The notes below the pieces were generated by a model, which was not told the DNA's origin, ran no database searches, and saw nothing but the letters and a program-made list of their open reading frames with translations. Position numbers and translations under genes: made by a program. Of a DNA stretch of 53,576 nt, positions 41,182 to 49,533 are shown one piece after another. Positions within the stretch are counted from its first letter, which is position 1, and the number at the start of each line of letters is the position of its first letter. Source of the DNA: Mycolicibacterium sp. BiH015 (GTDB lineage: Bacteria > Actinomycetota > Actinomycetes > Mycobacteriales > Mycobacteriaceae); the NCBI RefSeq assembly GCF_027706845.1, contig NZ_JAQGCZ010000021.1:1-53576 (forward strand), read 5' to 3'.

Positions 41182-43005
41182 TCAGCTCAGGAGCTTGCGT
41201 AGCGTGCCCAGCGGCGACCACGGCGTCCGTTGCGGCGGTCGGCGCTGAGCGTAGGGCCACGGAACGTTGCGCTCCGGAATCGATTCTGCCCGAACGTGCT
41301 TGAGTTGCGCGCGCAGATGGGTGCGCAACTCCAGCAGTTCGGGGTCGGCCCACCGATTCCGGGATTCGATCGGGTCGTCGGTGAGGTCGTAGAGCTCCCA
41401 TTGATCGTCGAGCGGATCGCTGCGGTAGGACGGTCCGCCCATCCCGTCGGCGGCGAGGTGCCGTACCCCGGGTTCGGTCCACGTACCAGGATCGTCGAAC
41501 GAGCGCACCAACTTCCACAGGTGCCCCGCGCCGTTCGGAGCCAGGCTCTCCGCGATCCGCACGACAAGCCCCTCGAAGTTCGCGGCAGTGTGTGCCGGTA
41601 TCCGGATCTTCAACGGTTTCGGCACCTTCGCGGTGAGGCGCAGCATGCGTGCGAATCCTGATGCGCCCGTGTCGCCTTCGAGGACATTGTCGCGAGTCAT
41701 CAGATATACCGGTCGGGCGTCGTCGGCCTGCGCGCCGTCGACGATCGGCATGAGGTCACGACCCGGGAGTGGGTGAACCTCGGTGAACGACTCCGCCAAT
41801 ACGGCTGCGACCGCGTCGACGTCGACGCCCGCCGCCGACAGCAACGTCGGGACCAGGTCGACATGTGATGTCGGCGCAGCGACGGTGCGGCGCGTCGTCG
41901 CGCGGGCGCCGACGCGTGCGACGACGAACGGAACCCGGGTTGCCTCGTCGTAGAGGTTGAACCACTTCTGATGCAGTCCGCCGTGGGCGCCGAGCAGATC
42001 CCCGTGGTCGGCGGTGCGGACCAGGATGGTGTCATGCGGACCCGTGGAACCCGCATTGTCGGTAACCGCGCGGCGGACGCGGTCGATCGGGCCGTCGACC
42101 TCGGCGTGCAGTCGGTAGTAGAGGTCGCGGTACTGCTGGGCATTGCGGCGATAGGTGCGTTCGATGGACCAGGCCGGACCGTAGCCGGAGTAGTATGCCT
42201 CACGGAAGGCGATCTGTGCGGCCGGTTTGGTGGACAGGTCCTCGTGCGCGGTCGGGGCCGTAGGTACCGGTGGAGGGTCGAGGGGCGAGGGCTGCAACGG
42301 ATTTCGGCGGGCCCATGCGGGAAACAACACGATGTCGTGGGGGTTGACGAAGCTGGCCACGAGAAGGAAGGGGCGCTGGGCCGCGGAGTCGCCGGCGCGG
42401 CGTGCCGCGTACCGGTTCTCAAGCCAGGCGACCACGCGATCGGCGATCAGCGGATCGCGTCGGATGCCTGCGTTCGACAGCTTGGCGCCGTGCGGTTCCG
42501 GGCCGACCCAACCCGAGAAGCCGTAGGGGCCGAGCGGGTCCTCGTCCAGGTAGCGCCGAACGGCCGCGGAGTCGACGACTCCGTTTTCGTCGTTGGTGTC
42601 CAGTGACTGTCCGGTGCCGGGGTCGACGAGATCGGCATGGGAGATGTGCCACTTGCCGTCGTAATGCGTGTCGTAACCGGCCGCGCGAAACCAGTTGCCG
42701 AGCGTGGGTACTTCACCGCGCCGCAGCCACCGCAGCCGTGAATCGTCGTGGGCCTTTCCGATCCCGTCGGTCTGCGTCACGCCGTGCAGATCGGGATACT
42801 GTCCGGTGAAGATCGTCGGGCGGCTGGGCACGCACGCCAGTGAGCCCGTGTAGTGCCTCTCGAAGCTCACGCCGTGCTCGTCGAACCACCTTCTGCCGGT
42901 GAGCTTTTCGTCACGCCAGGCGCACACGCGGTCGGATTCGTACGGTGGCGTGGCGCGTTCCTCATCGGTCATCACGATGACGATGTCGGGCGGGGCGGAT
43001 GTCAT
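41182..43005 (-). CDS. Sulfatase (formylglycine-type)
   Basis: 607 aa. Sulfatase signature A-C-V-P-S-R-P-T at Cys58, the Cys that is converted to formylglycine. Metal-binding acid near the start (V-M-T-D-E-E-R), D-G-K-W-H-I motif, and T-A-D-H-G-D-L-L-G-A-H-G for calcium. No signal peptide, so cytoplasmic; hydrolyses a sulfate ester. ATG 43005 has GGAGG upstream and overlaps the stop of the SRPBCC gene (ATGA), so it is second in an operon. Substrate unknown; context suggests a sterol or aryl sulfate. Confidence 0.92.
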   Translation of the reverse strand: MTSAPPDIVIVMTDEERATPPYESDRVCAWRDEKLTGRRWFDEHGVSFERHYTGSLACVPSRPTIFTGQYPDLHGVTQTDGIGKAHDDSRLRWLRRGEVPTLGNWFRAAGYDTHYDGKWHISHADLVDPGTGQSLDTNDENGVVDSAAVRRYLDEDPLGPYGFSGWVGPEPHGAKLSNAGIRRDPLIADRVVAWLENRYAARRAGDSAAQRPFLLVASFVNPHDIVLFPAWARRNPLQPSPLDPPPVPTAPTAHEDLSTKPAAQIAFREAYYSGYGPAWSIERTYRRNAQQYRDLYYRLHAEVDGPIDRVRRAVTDNAGSTGPHDTILVRTADHGDLLGAHGGLHQKWFNLYDEATRVPFVVARVGARATTRRTVAAPTSHVDLVPTLLSAAGVDVDAVAAVLAESFTEVHPLPGRDLMPIVDGAQADDARPVYLMTRDNVLEGDTGASGFARMLRLTAKVPKPLKIRIPAHTAANFEGLVVRIAESLAPNGAGHLWKLVRSFDDPGTWTEPGVRHLAADGMGGPSYRSDPLDDQWELYDLTDDPIESRNRWADPELLELRTHLRAQLKHVRAESIPERNVPWPYAQRRPPQRTPWSPLGTLRKLLS

Positions 43006-43442
43006 GATGTGCCTCCGAGGGCTCGGGCCAGTGAAGTCAGCAGTGCTTCCGATCGGCGCGCCATCACTTCCGCGAAGACGCGTTCGCCGATCGGGCGCAG
43101 GATGCGTGTTGTCATGGCGACCGTGCTGGTCAACGTCACCGTAGTCCCACGGCTGCCGTGCGGGCACAGATTCCACCGGTTCGACACCGAGAAGCGCCGC
43201 GGCACGCCGTGGATGTCGTAGGCGAGGAGCCGAGGAGGATCGAACACCGTGATCGTCTCGACGAAGGTGTCGCGACCGGATTGCACCCGCCGGGTCAGCC
43301 CGATCTCGCCGCGGCCGTCGTTGAGCAGACAGGAATGGTCCACACCGTCGGCCCATGCGCCCAGGGAGCCGAAATCGGCGAGGATCGCCCAGACGGCGGC
43401 AGGTTCTGCGGCCATCTCACGTGATCGGCTGATGTCGGTCAT
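43002..43442 (-). CDS. SRPBCC (polyketide cyclase/START-like) protein
   Basis: 146 aa. Begins D-I-S-R-S-R-E-M-A-A-E-P-A-A-V-W-A-I-L-A-D-F, the usual SRPBCC start, with W-A-D-G-V-D-H, and ends in a long C-terminal helix. Binds hydrophobic ligands; a catalytic role is not evident. Start ATG 43442; the end overlaps the sulfatase start by 4 bp. TetR gene lies just upstream, 43 bp away, on the same strand. Confidence 0.85.
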   Translation of the reverse strand: MTDISRSREMAAEPAAVWAILADFGSLGAWADGVDHSCLLNDGRGEIGLTRRVQSGRDTFVETITVFDPPRLLAYDIHGVPRRFSVSNRWNLCPHGSRGTTVTLTSTVAMTTRILRPIGERVFAEVMARRSEALLTSLARALGGTS

Positions 43443-43485
43443 GATCCCATCCAACTCGGTCGCGGGGGAGACCGCCAGATCATGA

Positions 43486-44073
43486 TCAGTTGCGGGTCTG
43501 GATCCCGGAGATGCCCGCGATGACGGTGCGGGTGATGGACTCGGCCCGGTGCGGCGCGAAGGTGCGGCCCTCGCTGAGGATGGCGTAGACGATGCCGCCG
43601 ACGATCGCATCGGCGGCGTCGCGCGCCGCCGCGTCGCCGAATTCTGCTGACGTCAGACGGTTTCGCACGGTGTCGTGAAGCGGCATGCTGAACCCCGCAC
43701 GGAGCCGCGCCGCGGTATCCGGATGCTCCATGCCCGCGGTCGTCAGGATGCGCAGCATCGCATTGCCCCGCGACGTCGTCAGCGCGGTGGCCAGGGTCAT
43801 TGCCCAGGCGCATACATCGGCGGTGACGTCGTCGGTGGACGTGATGGGTCGCAGGATTCGGTCGGCGTCTTCGAGGATGACGTCGGCGACCAGTGCGTGT
43901 CTGCTGGGCCACCAGCGGTAGATCGTTTGTTTCCCGACGCCTGCGCGCGCGGCAACGGCCTCGATGGTGAGCTTGTCGAAACCGCGCTCCAGCAGGAGCT
44001 TTCGGGTCGCGCCGACGATGGCCATCCGTGATCGCTCGCTGCGCCGCCGCGGCGCAGCGGTCTCGGTGGCCAT
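43486..44073 (-). CDS. TetR-family transcriptional regulator of the catabolic cluster
   Basis: 195 aa. Helix-turn-helix L-T-I-E-A-V-A-A-R-A-G-V-G-K-Q-T-I-Y-R-W then W-P-S-R. C-terminal domain of the TetR_C type with G-G-I-V-Y-A. ATG 44073. Divergent from the dehydrogenase gene at 44180; two GAGAC-N5-GTCTC repeats lie in the gap, so it likely represses both directions: itself with SRPBCC-sulfatase, and the SDR-acyl-CoA dehydrogenase-Ltp operon. Confidence 0.9.
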   Translation of the reverse strand: MATETAAPRRRSERSRMAIVGATRKLLLERGFDKLTIEAVAARAGVGKQTIYRWWPSRHALVADVILEDADRILRPITSTDDVTADVCAWAMTLATALTTSRGNAMLRILTTAGMEHPDTAARLRAGFSMPLHDTVRNRLTSAEFGDAAARDAADAIVGGIVYAILSEGRTFAPHRAESITRTVIAGISGIQTRN

Positions 44074-44129
44074 CAGGGGCTCCCGTCCGGCTTTACACGC
44101 TGGGGCATCGCCCGTAGTCTGCCACAAGG

Positions 44130-44176
44130 CGAGACGTTGCGTCTCGTTAAGTCGCGGAGGCGAGACTGGAGGTCTC
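44130..44176. promoter_or_regulatory. Twin TetR operators GAGAC-N5-GTCTC
   Basis: Copy 1: CGAGACG-TTG-CGTCTCG at 44130-44146, a 17-bp perfect palindrome. Copy 2: GAGAC-TGGAG-GTCTC at 44162-44176. Centres are 31 bp apart. Copy 2 contains the GGAGGT ribosome binding site of the gene starting at 44180. Confidence 0.7.
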
Positions 44177-44179
44177 TCG

Positions 44180-45193
44180 ATGGCGGGAACGAAGCTGGTG
44201 ATCGGCGCCAGCGGTTTCCTGGGTTCCCATGTGGTCAAGCAACTGGTCGCCGGCGGCGAGACCGACGTTCGCGTGCTCATCCGCAGTTCAAGCTCGACTC
44301 GGGGCATCGAGGGGCTGCCCGTCGATATCCGCTACGGCGACATCTTCGACACCGAGGCCGTGCGCGCCGCCATGATCGGATGCGACATCGTCTACTACTG
44401 CGTCGTCGACGCGCGCTCGTGGCTGCGAGACCCGACGCCGTTGTGGCGGACCAACGTCGACGGCCTGCGCAACGTCCTCGACGTCGCCGCCGACGCCGAC
44501 CTCTTCCGCTTCGTCTTCACCAGTTCCATCGGCACTATCGGTCGCGTGGACGGCGGCCTCGCCGACGAGGAGACCGCGCACAACTGGCTCGACGTCGGAG
44601 GGGAGTACATCCGGTCGCGAGTGGCCGCCGAGGAACTCGTGATGCGCTACTGCGCGGAGCGGGCGCTGCCCGGTGTGGCGATGTGCGTGGCGAACACCTA
44701 CGGACCCGGCGATTTTCTGCCCACCCCGCACGGCGGCATGCTCGCCGCCGCGGTCCGCGGCAAGCTTCCGTTCTCCATCGACGGATACGAGGCCGAGGTG
44801 GTCGGTATCGAGGACGCCGCTGCCGCCATGGTCCTCGCCGGCGAACGCGGTCGGGTGGGCGAGCGCTACATCGTCTCCGAACGGTTCATGAGCACCCGCG
44901 ACATCCACCGAATCGGTTGTGACGCCGTCGGAGTCGCTCCGCCCAGGTACGCGATCCCCATCCGGGTGATGTCGGCGGCCAGCCACGTCAGCGCCGCCGT
45001 GGCGCGGATCGGGAACAAGGACACGATGCTGACACCGTTGAACATCCGCCTCATGCACATCATGACGCCACTGGACCACTCCAAGGCCGAGCGCGAACTC
45101 GGTTGGAAGCCTCAACCGACATCAGACGCGATCGTGGCCGCCGCCCGCTTTTTCAGCGCACGTCTCGACCGCGCCGCCGAGGGCGTGCGATGA
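44180..45193 (+). CDS. Extended SDR: NAD-dependent epimerase/dehydratase family
   Basis: 337 aa. Rossmann motif V-I-G-A-S-G-F-L-G-S (residues 8-16), F-T-S-S-I-G-T-I-G, N-T-Y-G-P-G. The active-site Tyr143 is present, but the partner expected as Lys in Y-x-x-x-K is Arg147 (Y-I-R-S-R). Relatives include 3-beta-hydroxysteroid dehydrogenases and dihydroflavonol reductases, so an NAD-dependent alcohol dehydrogenase is likely. ATG 44180 has GGAGGT 6 nt upstream. The stop overlaps the next start (ATGA). Confidence 0.88.
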   Translation: MAGTKLVIGASGFLGSHVVKQLVAGGETDVRVLIRSSSSTRGIEGLPVDIRYGDIFDTEAVRAAMIGCDIVYYCVVDARSWLRDPTPLWRTNVDGLRNVLDVAADADLFRFVFTSSIGTIGRVDGGLADEETAHNWLDVGGEYIRSRVAAEELVMRYCAERALPGVAMCVANTYGPGDFLPTPHGGMLAAAVRGKLPFSIDGYEAEVVGIEDAAAAMVLAGERGRVGERYIVSERFMSTRDIHRIGCDAVGVAPPRYAIPIRVMSAASHVSAAVARIGNKDTMLTPLNIRLMHIMTPLDHSKAERELGWKPQPTSDAIVAAARFFSARLDRAAEGVR

Positions 45194-47412
45194 CTATCGG
45201 ACTGACGCCCGAGCAGCTCCAATTGGCCGACGCCGTCGCACAGTTTGCCGCCCGACACGCTCCGATCGACAAGACCCGCCAGTCGTTCGACGCCGTGGCC
45301 GCCGGTGAGTTGCCCCCTTGGTGGGACGAGTTCGTGGCCAACGGTTTTCACGCTGTGCACGTCGACGAGGAGGTCGGCGGCCAGGGCGGGACTCTCGTCG
45401 ACACCGCGTGCGTACTGGAGGCTGCTGCACTCGCCCTGTTGCCAGGGCCGGTACTGCAGAGCGTGACGGCGAGCGCGATAGCCGGGCTCGCCGACGACAC
45501 ACCGGGGCGCAGGGACATCCTCCGACGGCTGGCCGGTGGTGTGCCGGCCACGGTTGTCCTGCCTCAGGACAGCGATTTCCTCGCAACGCCGACGGCGCAG
45601 GGCTGGTTGGTCACCGGCACCTGTGGGCCCACTTTGGGAGCGTGTGCGGCGCAGCTGATTCTCGCCGCGGCCCATGCCGACGGCGACACCGTGTGGCTGG
45701 TCCTGGATACCGCACAGGACGCCCTCGGTGTCGAAGCGCGCAATGGCACCGACAAGACCGTCGACATCGGTGCCGTGCGTCTCGACGGCTACACCTGCTC
45801 CGACGACGCCGTGCTGCAGGGCGTCGACGATGACCATGCGCGCGGCGTGACACTGGCACTGACGGCCAGTGCTGCCGCGGGCACCGTCCGGTGGTGCGTG
45901 CAGGCGGTCACCGAGCATCTGCGCACCCGCGAGCAATTCGGCAAACCGATCGGCACCTTCCAGGCTCTGCAGCACCAGGCCGCCATGCTGCTGGTCAGCA
46001 GCGAACTCGCGGTCTCGGCGGCCTGGGACGCGGTCCGGTCCCTATCCGAGGATCCGGCGCAGTATCGGATCGCCGGTTCCGGTGCGGCGCTGATGGCCAT
46101 TGCGCCCGCACCCGACCTGGTCCTGGACACCCTCACCATGTTCGGGGCGATCGGCTACACCTGGGAGCATGACCTCCACCTCTACTGGCGCAAAGCGACG
46201 AGCCTGGCCGCATCGATCGGACCCGCGGGACACTTCGCCGAGCAGCTGGGTGAGCTGACCCGCACCGAATCTCGGGACGTGTCGGTGAAACTCGGCGATT
46301 TGGACGCCGACTTCCGGAGCCACGTCGCGGCGGTCCTCGATCAAGCACTCACGTTGCGCAACGACCAGCCCGGCCGACAGGGCGATTACCCGAACCTCGC
46401 CACCGGACCGCAGCGCACCCTGATCGCCGATGCGGGGCTCATCGCGCCGCACTGGCCGAAACCGTGGGGTGTCGAGGCGACCCAGCTGCAACAACTGATC
46501 ATCGACGAGGAGTTCGCGAAGCGACCCGACCTCGTCAGGCCGTCGCTGGGTATCTCCGAATGGATTCTGCCGTCGCTCATCAGCTCGGCGCCGCAAGACC
46601 TTCAGGAGCGGTTCATTCCGGCGACGCAACGCGGCGAACTCGGTTGGTGTCAGTTGTTCAGCGAGCCAGGCGCCGGTTCCGACCTCGCCTCCCTGACGAC
46701 GCGCGCCACGAAGGTGGACGGTGGCTGGCGGATCAACGGCCACAAGATCTGGACATCGTCGGCTCACACCGCCGACTACGGGGCGCTGTTGGCCCGCACC
46801 GACCCAGAGGCGGCCAAGCATCGCGGCATCGGGTACTTCATCGTGGACATGCGCTCCGAAGGCATTGAACTGCAGCCGATCCGGCAAGCCACCGGCGAGG
46901 CACATTTCAACGAGGTGTTCCTGTCCGACGTCTTCGTCCCCGACGAACTTCTGCTCGGCGGTCCGACCGACGGCTGGAATCTCGCGATCGCCACGATGGC
47001 CCAGGAGCGGGTCGCGATCAGCGGCTATGTCCACTTCGACCGGGCAAGCATTCTGCGCCGGCTCACCGAGGAGGATCGGCCCGATCGGTCCAGGGTGCTC
47101 GCGGCCCTCGGTGAGGCCGACGCCTACGCCAACGCGATCAAGGTGCTCGCCGTGCGCGAGGTGATGCGACTTCTCGACGGACAGGCAGCCGGTCCGGCAT
47201 CGAGCATCGCCAAGGTGGCGATGAACGTGATGCTGCGGCGCACCTTCAAAGCCACCTTGGAGCTCACTGCCCCGTCCGCGCTCGTCGAGGACTCCGACCC
47301 GCCCATCGTCGAACCGTATTTCCATCTGCCCGCCGAACTGATCGGTGGCGGTACCAAAGAGATTCAGCTCAACATCATCGCCCAGATGATTCTCGGATTG
47401 CCCCGCAAGTGA
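45190..47412 (+). CDS. Fused (two-domain) acyl-CoA dehydrogenase, FadE34-like
   Basis: 740 aa, about twice the usual size. The N-terminal half ends with R-E-Q-F-G-K-P-I-G-T-F-Q-A-L-Q-H and F-G-A-I-G-Y-T-W-E-H-D, a complete acyl-CoA dehydrogenase C-terminus. The second half has F-S-E-P-G-A-G-S-D-L, N-G-H-K-I-W-T-S and G-G-G-T-K-E-I-Q-L-N-I-I. This is the layout of FadE34 (ChsE3), which dehydrogenates steroid side-chain CoA esters as a fused pseudo-heterodimer. ATG 45190 overlaps the SDR stop. Likely substrate: a branched or steroid acyl-CoA (inferred). Confidence 0.9.
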   Translation: MTIGLTPEQLQLADAVAQFAARHAPIDKTRQSFDAVAAGELPPWWDEFVANGFHAVHVDEEVGGQGGTLVDTACVLEAAALALLPGPVLQSVTASAIAGLADDTPGRRDILRRLAGGVPATVVLPQDSDFLATPTAQGWLVTGTCGPTLGACAAQLILAAAHADGDTVWLVLDTAQDALGVEARNGTDKTVDIGAVRLDGYTCSDDAVLQGVDDDHARGVTLALTASAAAGTVRWCVQAVTEHLRTREQFGKPIGTFQALQHQAAMLLVSSELAVSAAWDAVRSLSEDPAQYRIAGSGAALMAIAPAPDLVLDTLTMFGAIGYTWEHDLHLYWRKATSLAASIGPAGHFAEQLGELTRTESRDVSVKLGDLDADFRSHVAAVLDQALTLRNDQPGRQGDYPNLATGPQRTLIADAGLIAPHWPKPWGVEATQLQQLIIDEEFAKRPDLVRPSLGISEWILPSLISSAPQDLQERFIPATQRGELGWCQLFSEPGAGSDLASLTTRATKVDGGWRINGHKIWTSSAHTADYGALLARTDPEAAKHRGIGYFIVDMRSEGIELQPIRQATGEAHFNEVFLSDVFVPDELLLGGPTDGWNLAIATMAQERVAISGYVHFDRASILRRLTEEDRPDRSRVLAALGEADAYANAIKVLAVREVMRLLDGQAAGPASSIAKVAMNVMLRRTFKATLELTAPSALVEDSDPPIVEPYFHLPAELIGGGTKEIQLNIIAQMILGLPRK

Positions 47413-47424
47413 GGAGAGCAGCAC

Positions 47425-48633
47425 ATGGGTTTGCGCGGTGAGGCCGCCATCGTCGGCTACGTGGAGCTGCCGCCGGAGCGGATGAACAAGGCAGGCATCG
47501 CGCCGTTCACGCTCGAGCAGTGGGCCGAGCTCGGTTCCGCGGCGCTCGACGATGCCGGGCTCTCCGGTGAGCTGGTCGACGGCATCGTCACCTCACACCT
47601 CGCCGAGTCCGAGATCTTCGTCCCCTCCACCGTCGCCGAATACCTCGGTGTCCGTGCAGGTTTCGCCGAACTCGTCGACCTCGGAGGGGCCAGCGCGGTC
47701 GGCATGGTGTGGCGTGCCGCCGCCGCGATCGAGCTCGGCATCTGCGACGTGGTGCTGTGTGCCATTCCTGCGCGCTACCTCACCCCGACGTCGGAGAAGA
47801 AGCCCAAGCCGCTCATCGACGCCGTGTACTTCGGCGCATCGAGCAACCAATTCGGTTCACCGCAAGCAGAATTCGAGATTCCCTACGGGAATCTGGGCCA
47901 GAACGGGCCCTACGGTCAGGTCGCGCAGCGCTACGCCTCGGTCTACGGCTACGACGAGCGGGCCATGGCGAAGATCGTGGTTGATCAACGCGTCAACGCC
48001 AACCACGCCGATGGGGCGATCTGGAAGGACAAGCCGCTCACCATCGACGACGTGCTCGCCAGCCCGGTGATCGCCGACCCGTTGCACATGCTGGAGATCG
48101 TGATGCCGTGCCTCGGTGGAGCCGCGGTGGTTGTGGCCAGTGCCGACATTGCCGCCAAGGCCAAGCACAGGCCGGTGTGGATCAAGGGATTCGGCGAGCA
48201 GGTGCCCTACAAGACCCCCACCTACGCCGAAGATCTGCTGCACACCCCGATCGTGCGCGCGGCCGACACCGCATTCTCGATGTCCGGCTTGACCCGCGAG
48301 CAGATGGACATGGTGTCGATCTACGACTGCTACACGATCACGGTGCTGTTGAGCCTCGAAGACGCCGGCTTCTGCGAGAAGGGCAAGGGGATGGAGTTCG
48401 TCGCCGAACACGATCTGACCTTCCGCGGCGACTTCCCGCTCAACACCGCCGGCGGGCAGCTGGGGTTCGGTCAAGCAGGCAACGCAGGTGGAATGCACCA
48501 TGTCTGCGATGCGGCGAGGCAGATCATGGGTCGCGCGGGCGCCGCCCAGGTCGCCGATTGCCACCGCGCTTTCGTCTCGGGCAACGGCGGAATCTTGTCC
48601 GAGCAGACCACGCTCGTTCTGGAAGGGGACTGA
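47425..48633 (+). CDS. Ltp-type thiolase-fold protein, probable retro-aldolase
   Basis: 402 aa, SCP-x/Ltp thiolase fold. The position of the nucleophile Cys reads G-G-A-S-A-V-G (87-93) and the G-H-P-x-G motif is replaced by G-F-G-Q-A-G-N-A-G-G, so thiolysis is unlikely. Tyr300 and Tyr303 in I-Y-D-C-Y-T lie where Ltp2 aldolase uses Tyr. Ltp2 cleaves the steroid side chain by retro-aldol reaction with a DUF35 partner, and a DUF35 gene follows 2 bp later. ATG 47425 has GAGGAGAG upstream. Confidence 0.85.
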   Translation: MGLRGEAAIVGYVELPPERMNKAGIAPFTLEQWAELGSAALDDAGLSGELVDGIVTSHLAESEIFVPSTVAEYLGVRAGFAELVDLGGASAVGMVWRAAAAIELGICDVVLCAIPARYLTPTSEKKPKPLIDAVYFGASSNQFGSPQAEFEIPYGNLGQNGPYGQVAQRYASVYGYDERAMAKIVVDQRVNANHADGAIWKDKPLTIDDVLASPVIADPLHMLEIVMPCLGGAAVVVASADIAAKAKHRPVWIKGFGEQVPYKTPTYAEDLLHTPIVRAADTAFSMSGLTREQMDMVSIYDCYTITVLLSLEDAGFCEKGKGMEFVAEHDLTFRGDFPLNTAGGQLGFGQAGNAGGMHHVCDAARQIMGRAGAAQVADCHRAFVSGNGGILSEQTTLVLEGD

Positions 48634-48635
48634 CC

Positions 48636-49052
48636 GTGACCGGTCTTGAGCGGCCGATGCCCGTGAAGACGCCGACCACGGCGCCGTTCTGGGATGCGCT
48701 GTCCGAACATCGGGTGATGATCCAGTACTCGCCGTCCTCACAGTCGTACGTGTTCTATCCGCGCGTTCGCGCGCCGCGCACCCTTGCGAACGACCTGCAG
48801 TGGCGCGAGATCTCCGGAATGGGAAGGCTCTACTCGTTCACCGTGGCCCGGCGTCCCGTCGGTCCCCACTTCGCCGACGCGGTGCCCCAACTGCTCGCCA
48901 TCGTCGAATGGGACGAGGGGCCGCGGTTTTCGACAGAACTCGTGGACGTCGAACCCGAGGACGTGAAGATTGGTATGCGGGTCAAGCCCGTGTTCTTCGA
49001 TTATCCCGACCACGACGTGACGATGCTGCGCTACGCCCCTGCTGACCGCTGA
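48636..49052 (+). CDS. DUF35/OB-fold partner protein without zinc cysteines
   Basis: 138 aa. DUF35 layout: an N-terminal helix (F-W-D-A-L-S-E-H-R), a ribbon region, then the OB fold (G-R-L-Y-S-F-T-V; G-M-R-V-K-P-V-F). The rubredoxin-like Cys-x2-Cys pairs normally following the first helix are gone: Y-S-P-S-S-Q-S-Y and R-A-P-R. No cysteine occurs in the whole protein. DUF35 proteins dock on thiolase-fold enzymes and help place the CoA substrate. GTG 48636, 2 bp after the Ltp gene; co-translated. Confidence 0.83.
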   Translation: MTGLERPMPVKTPTTAPFWDALSEHRVMIQYSPSSQSYVFYPRVRAPRTLANDLQWREISGMGRLYSFTVARRPVGPHFADAVPQLLAIVEWDEGPRFSTELVDVEPEDVKIGMRVKPVFFDYPDHDVTMLRYAPADR

Positions 49053-49112
49053 GTGACCCGACGACGGAGCTGCCGCGCGGACCCCGACGAGCCACCAGAA
49101 CGGAGAGGGCTG

Positions 49113-49526
49113 ATGAGCCACCGAGAAGACCGCCAGGACATCAGTGATGTCCTGATCCGGTACGCCACCGGGATCGACCGCCGCGACTGGCCGCTGTTCC
49201 GAACCGTATTCACCGACGACTGCGAGCTCGACTACGGCGAGATCGGCCGCTGGCGGGGCATCGACGCCGTCGTCGAATTCATGGTCGCCGCGCACGAGAT
49301 GGCCGGGCAGACCTTGCACCGGATCACCAACCAAGCTGTCTCGGTCGACGGGGACACCGCCACGGCGCACGCGTACGTCGACGCACTGATCATGTCGCGG
49401 GACAACACCTCTGGTGTCAATGCCGCCGGGTTCTACGACGACCAGCTGGTTCGCACCGTCACGGGCTGGCGGATCCGGCGCAGACGGTTCTCGACCGTGA
49501 TCGTGCGGACGGTGGCGGCGGGCTGA
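49113..49526 (+). CDS. SnoaL-like/NTF2-fold protein
   Basis: 137 aa. Typical NTF2-like start: I-S-D-V-L-I-R-Y-A-T-G-I-D-R-R-D-W, F-T-D-D-C-E-L-D-Y, then H-R-I-T-N-Q. The fold includes ketosteroid isomerases, dehydratases and hydrolases; the His/Asp pattern in the pocket fits a small isomerase or hydratase. ATG 49113 has GGAGAG 6 nt upstream. Last gene of the SDR-ACAD-Ltp-DUF35 operon, 60 bp after DUF35. Confidence 0.86.
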   Translation: MSHREDRQDISDVLIRYATGIDRRDWPLFRTVFTDDCELDYGEIGRWRGIDAVVEFMVAAHEMAGQTLHRITNQAVSVDGDTATAHAYVDALIMSRDNTSGVNAAGFYDDQLVRTVTGWRIRRRRFSTVIVRTVAAG

Positions 49527-49533
49527 CCAACGC

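Noticed and set aside
41182..43356. Sulfatase start extended to 43356
   Set aside because: The extension overlaps the SRPBCC gene out of frame, has no family similarity, and ATG 43005 has a good ribosome binding site and an ATGA overlap.
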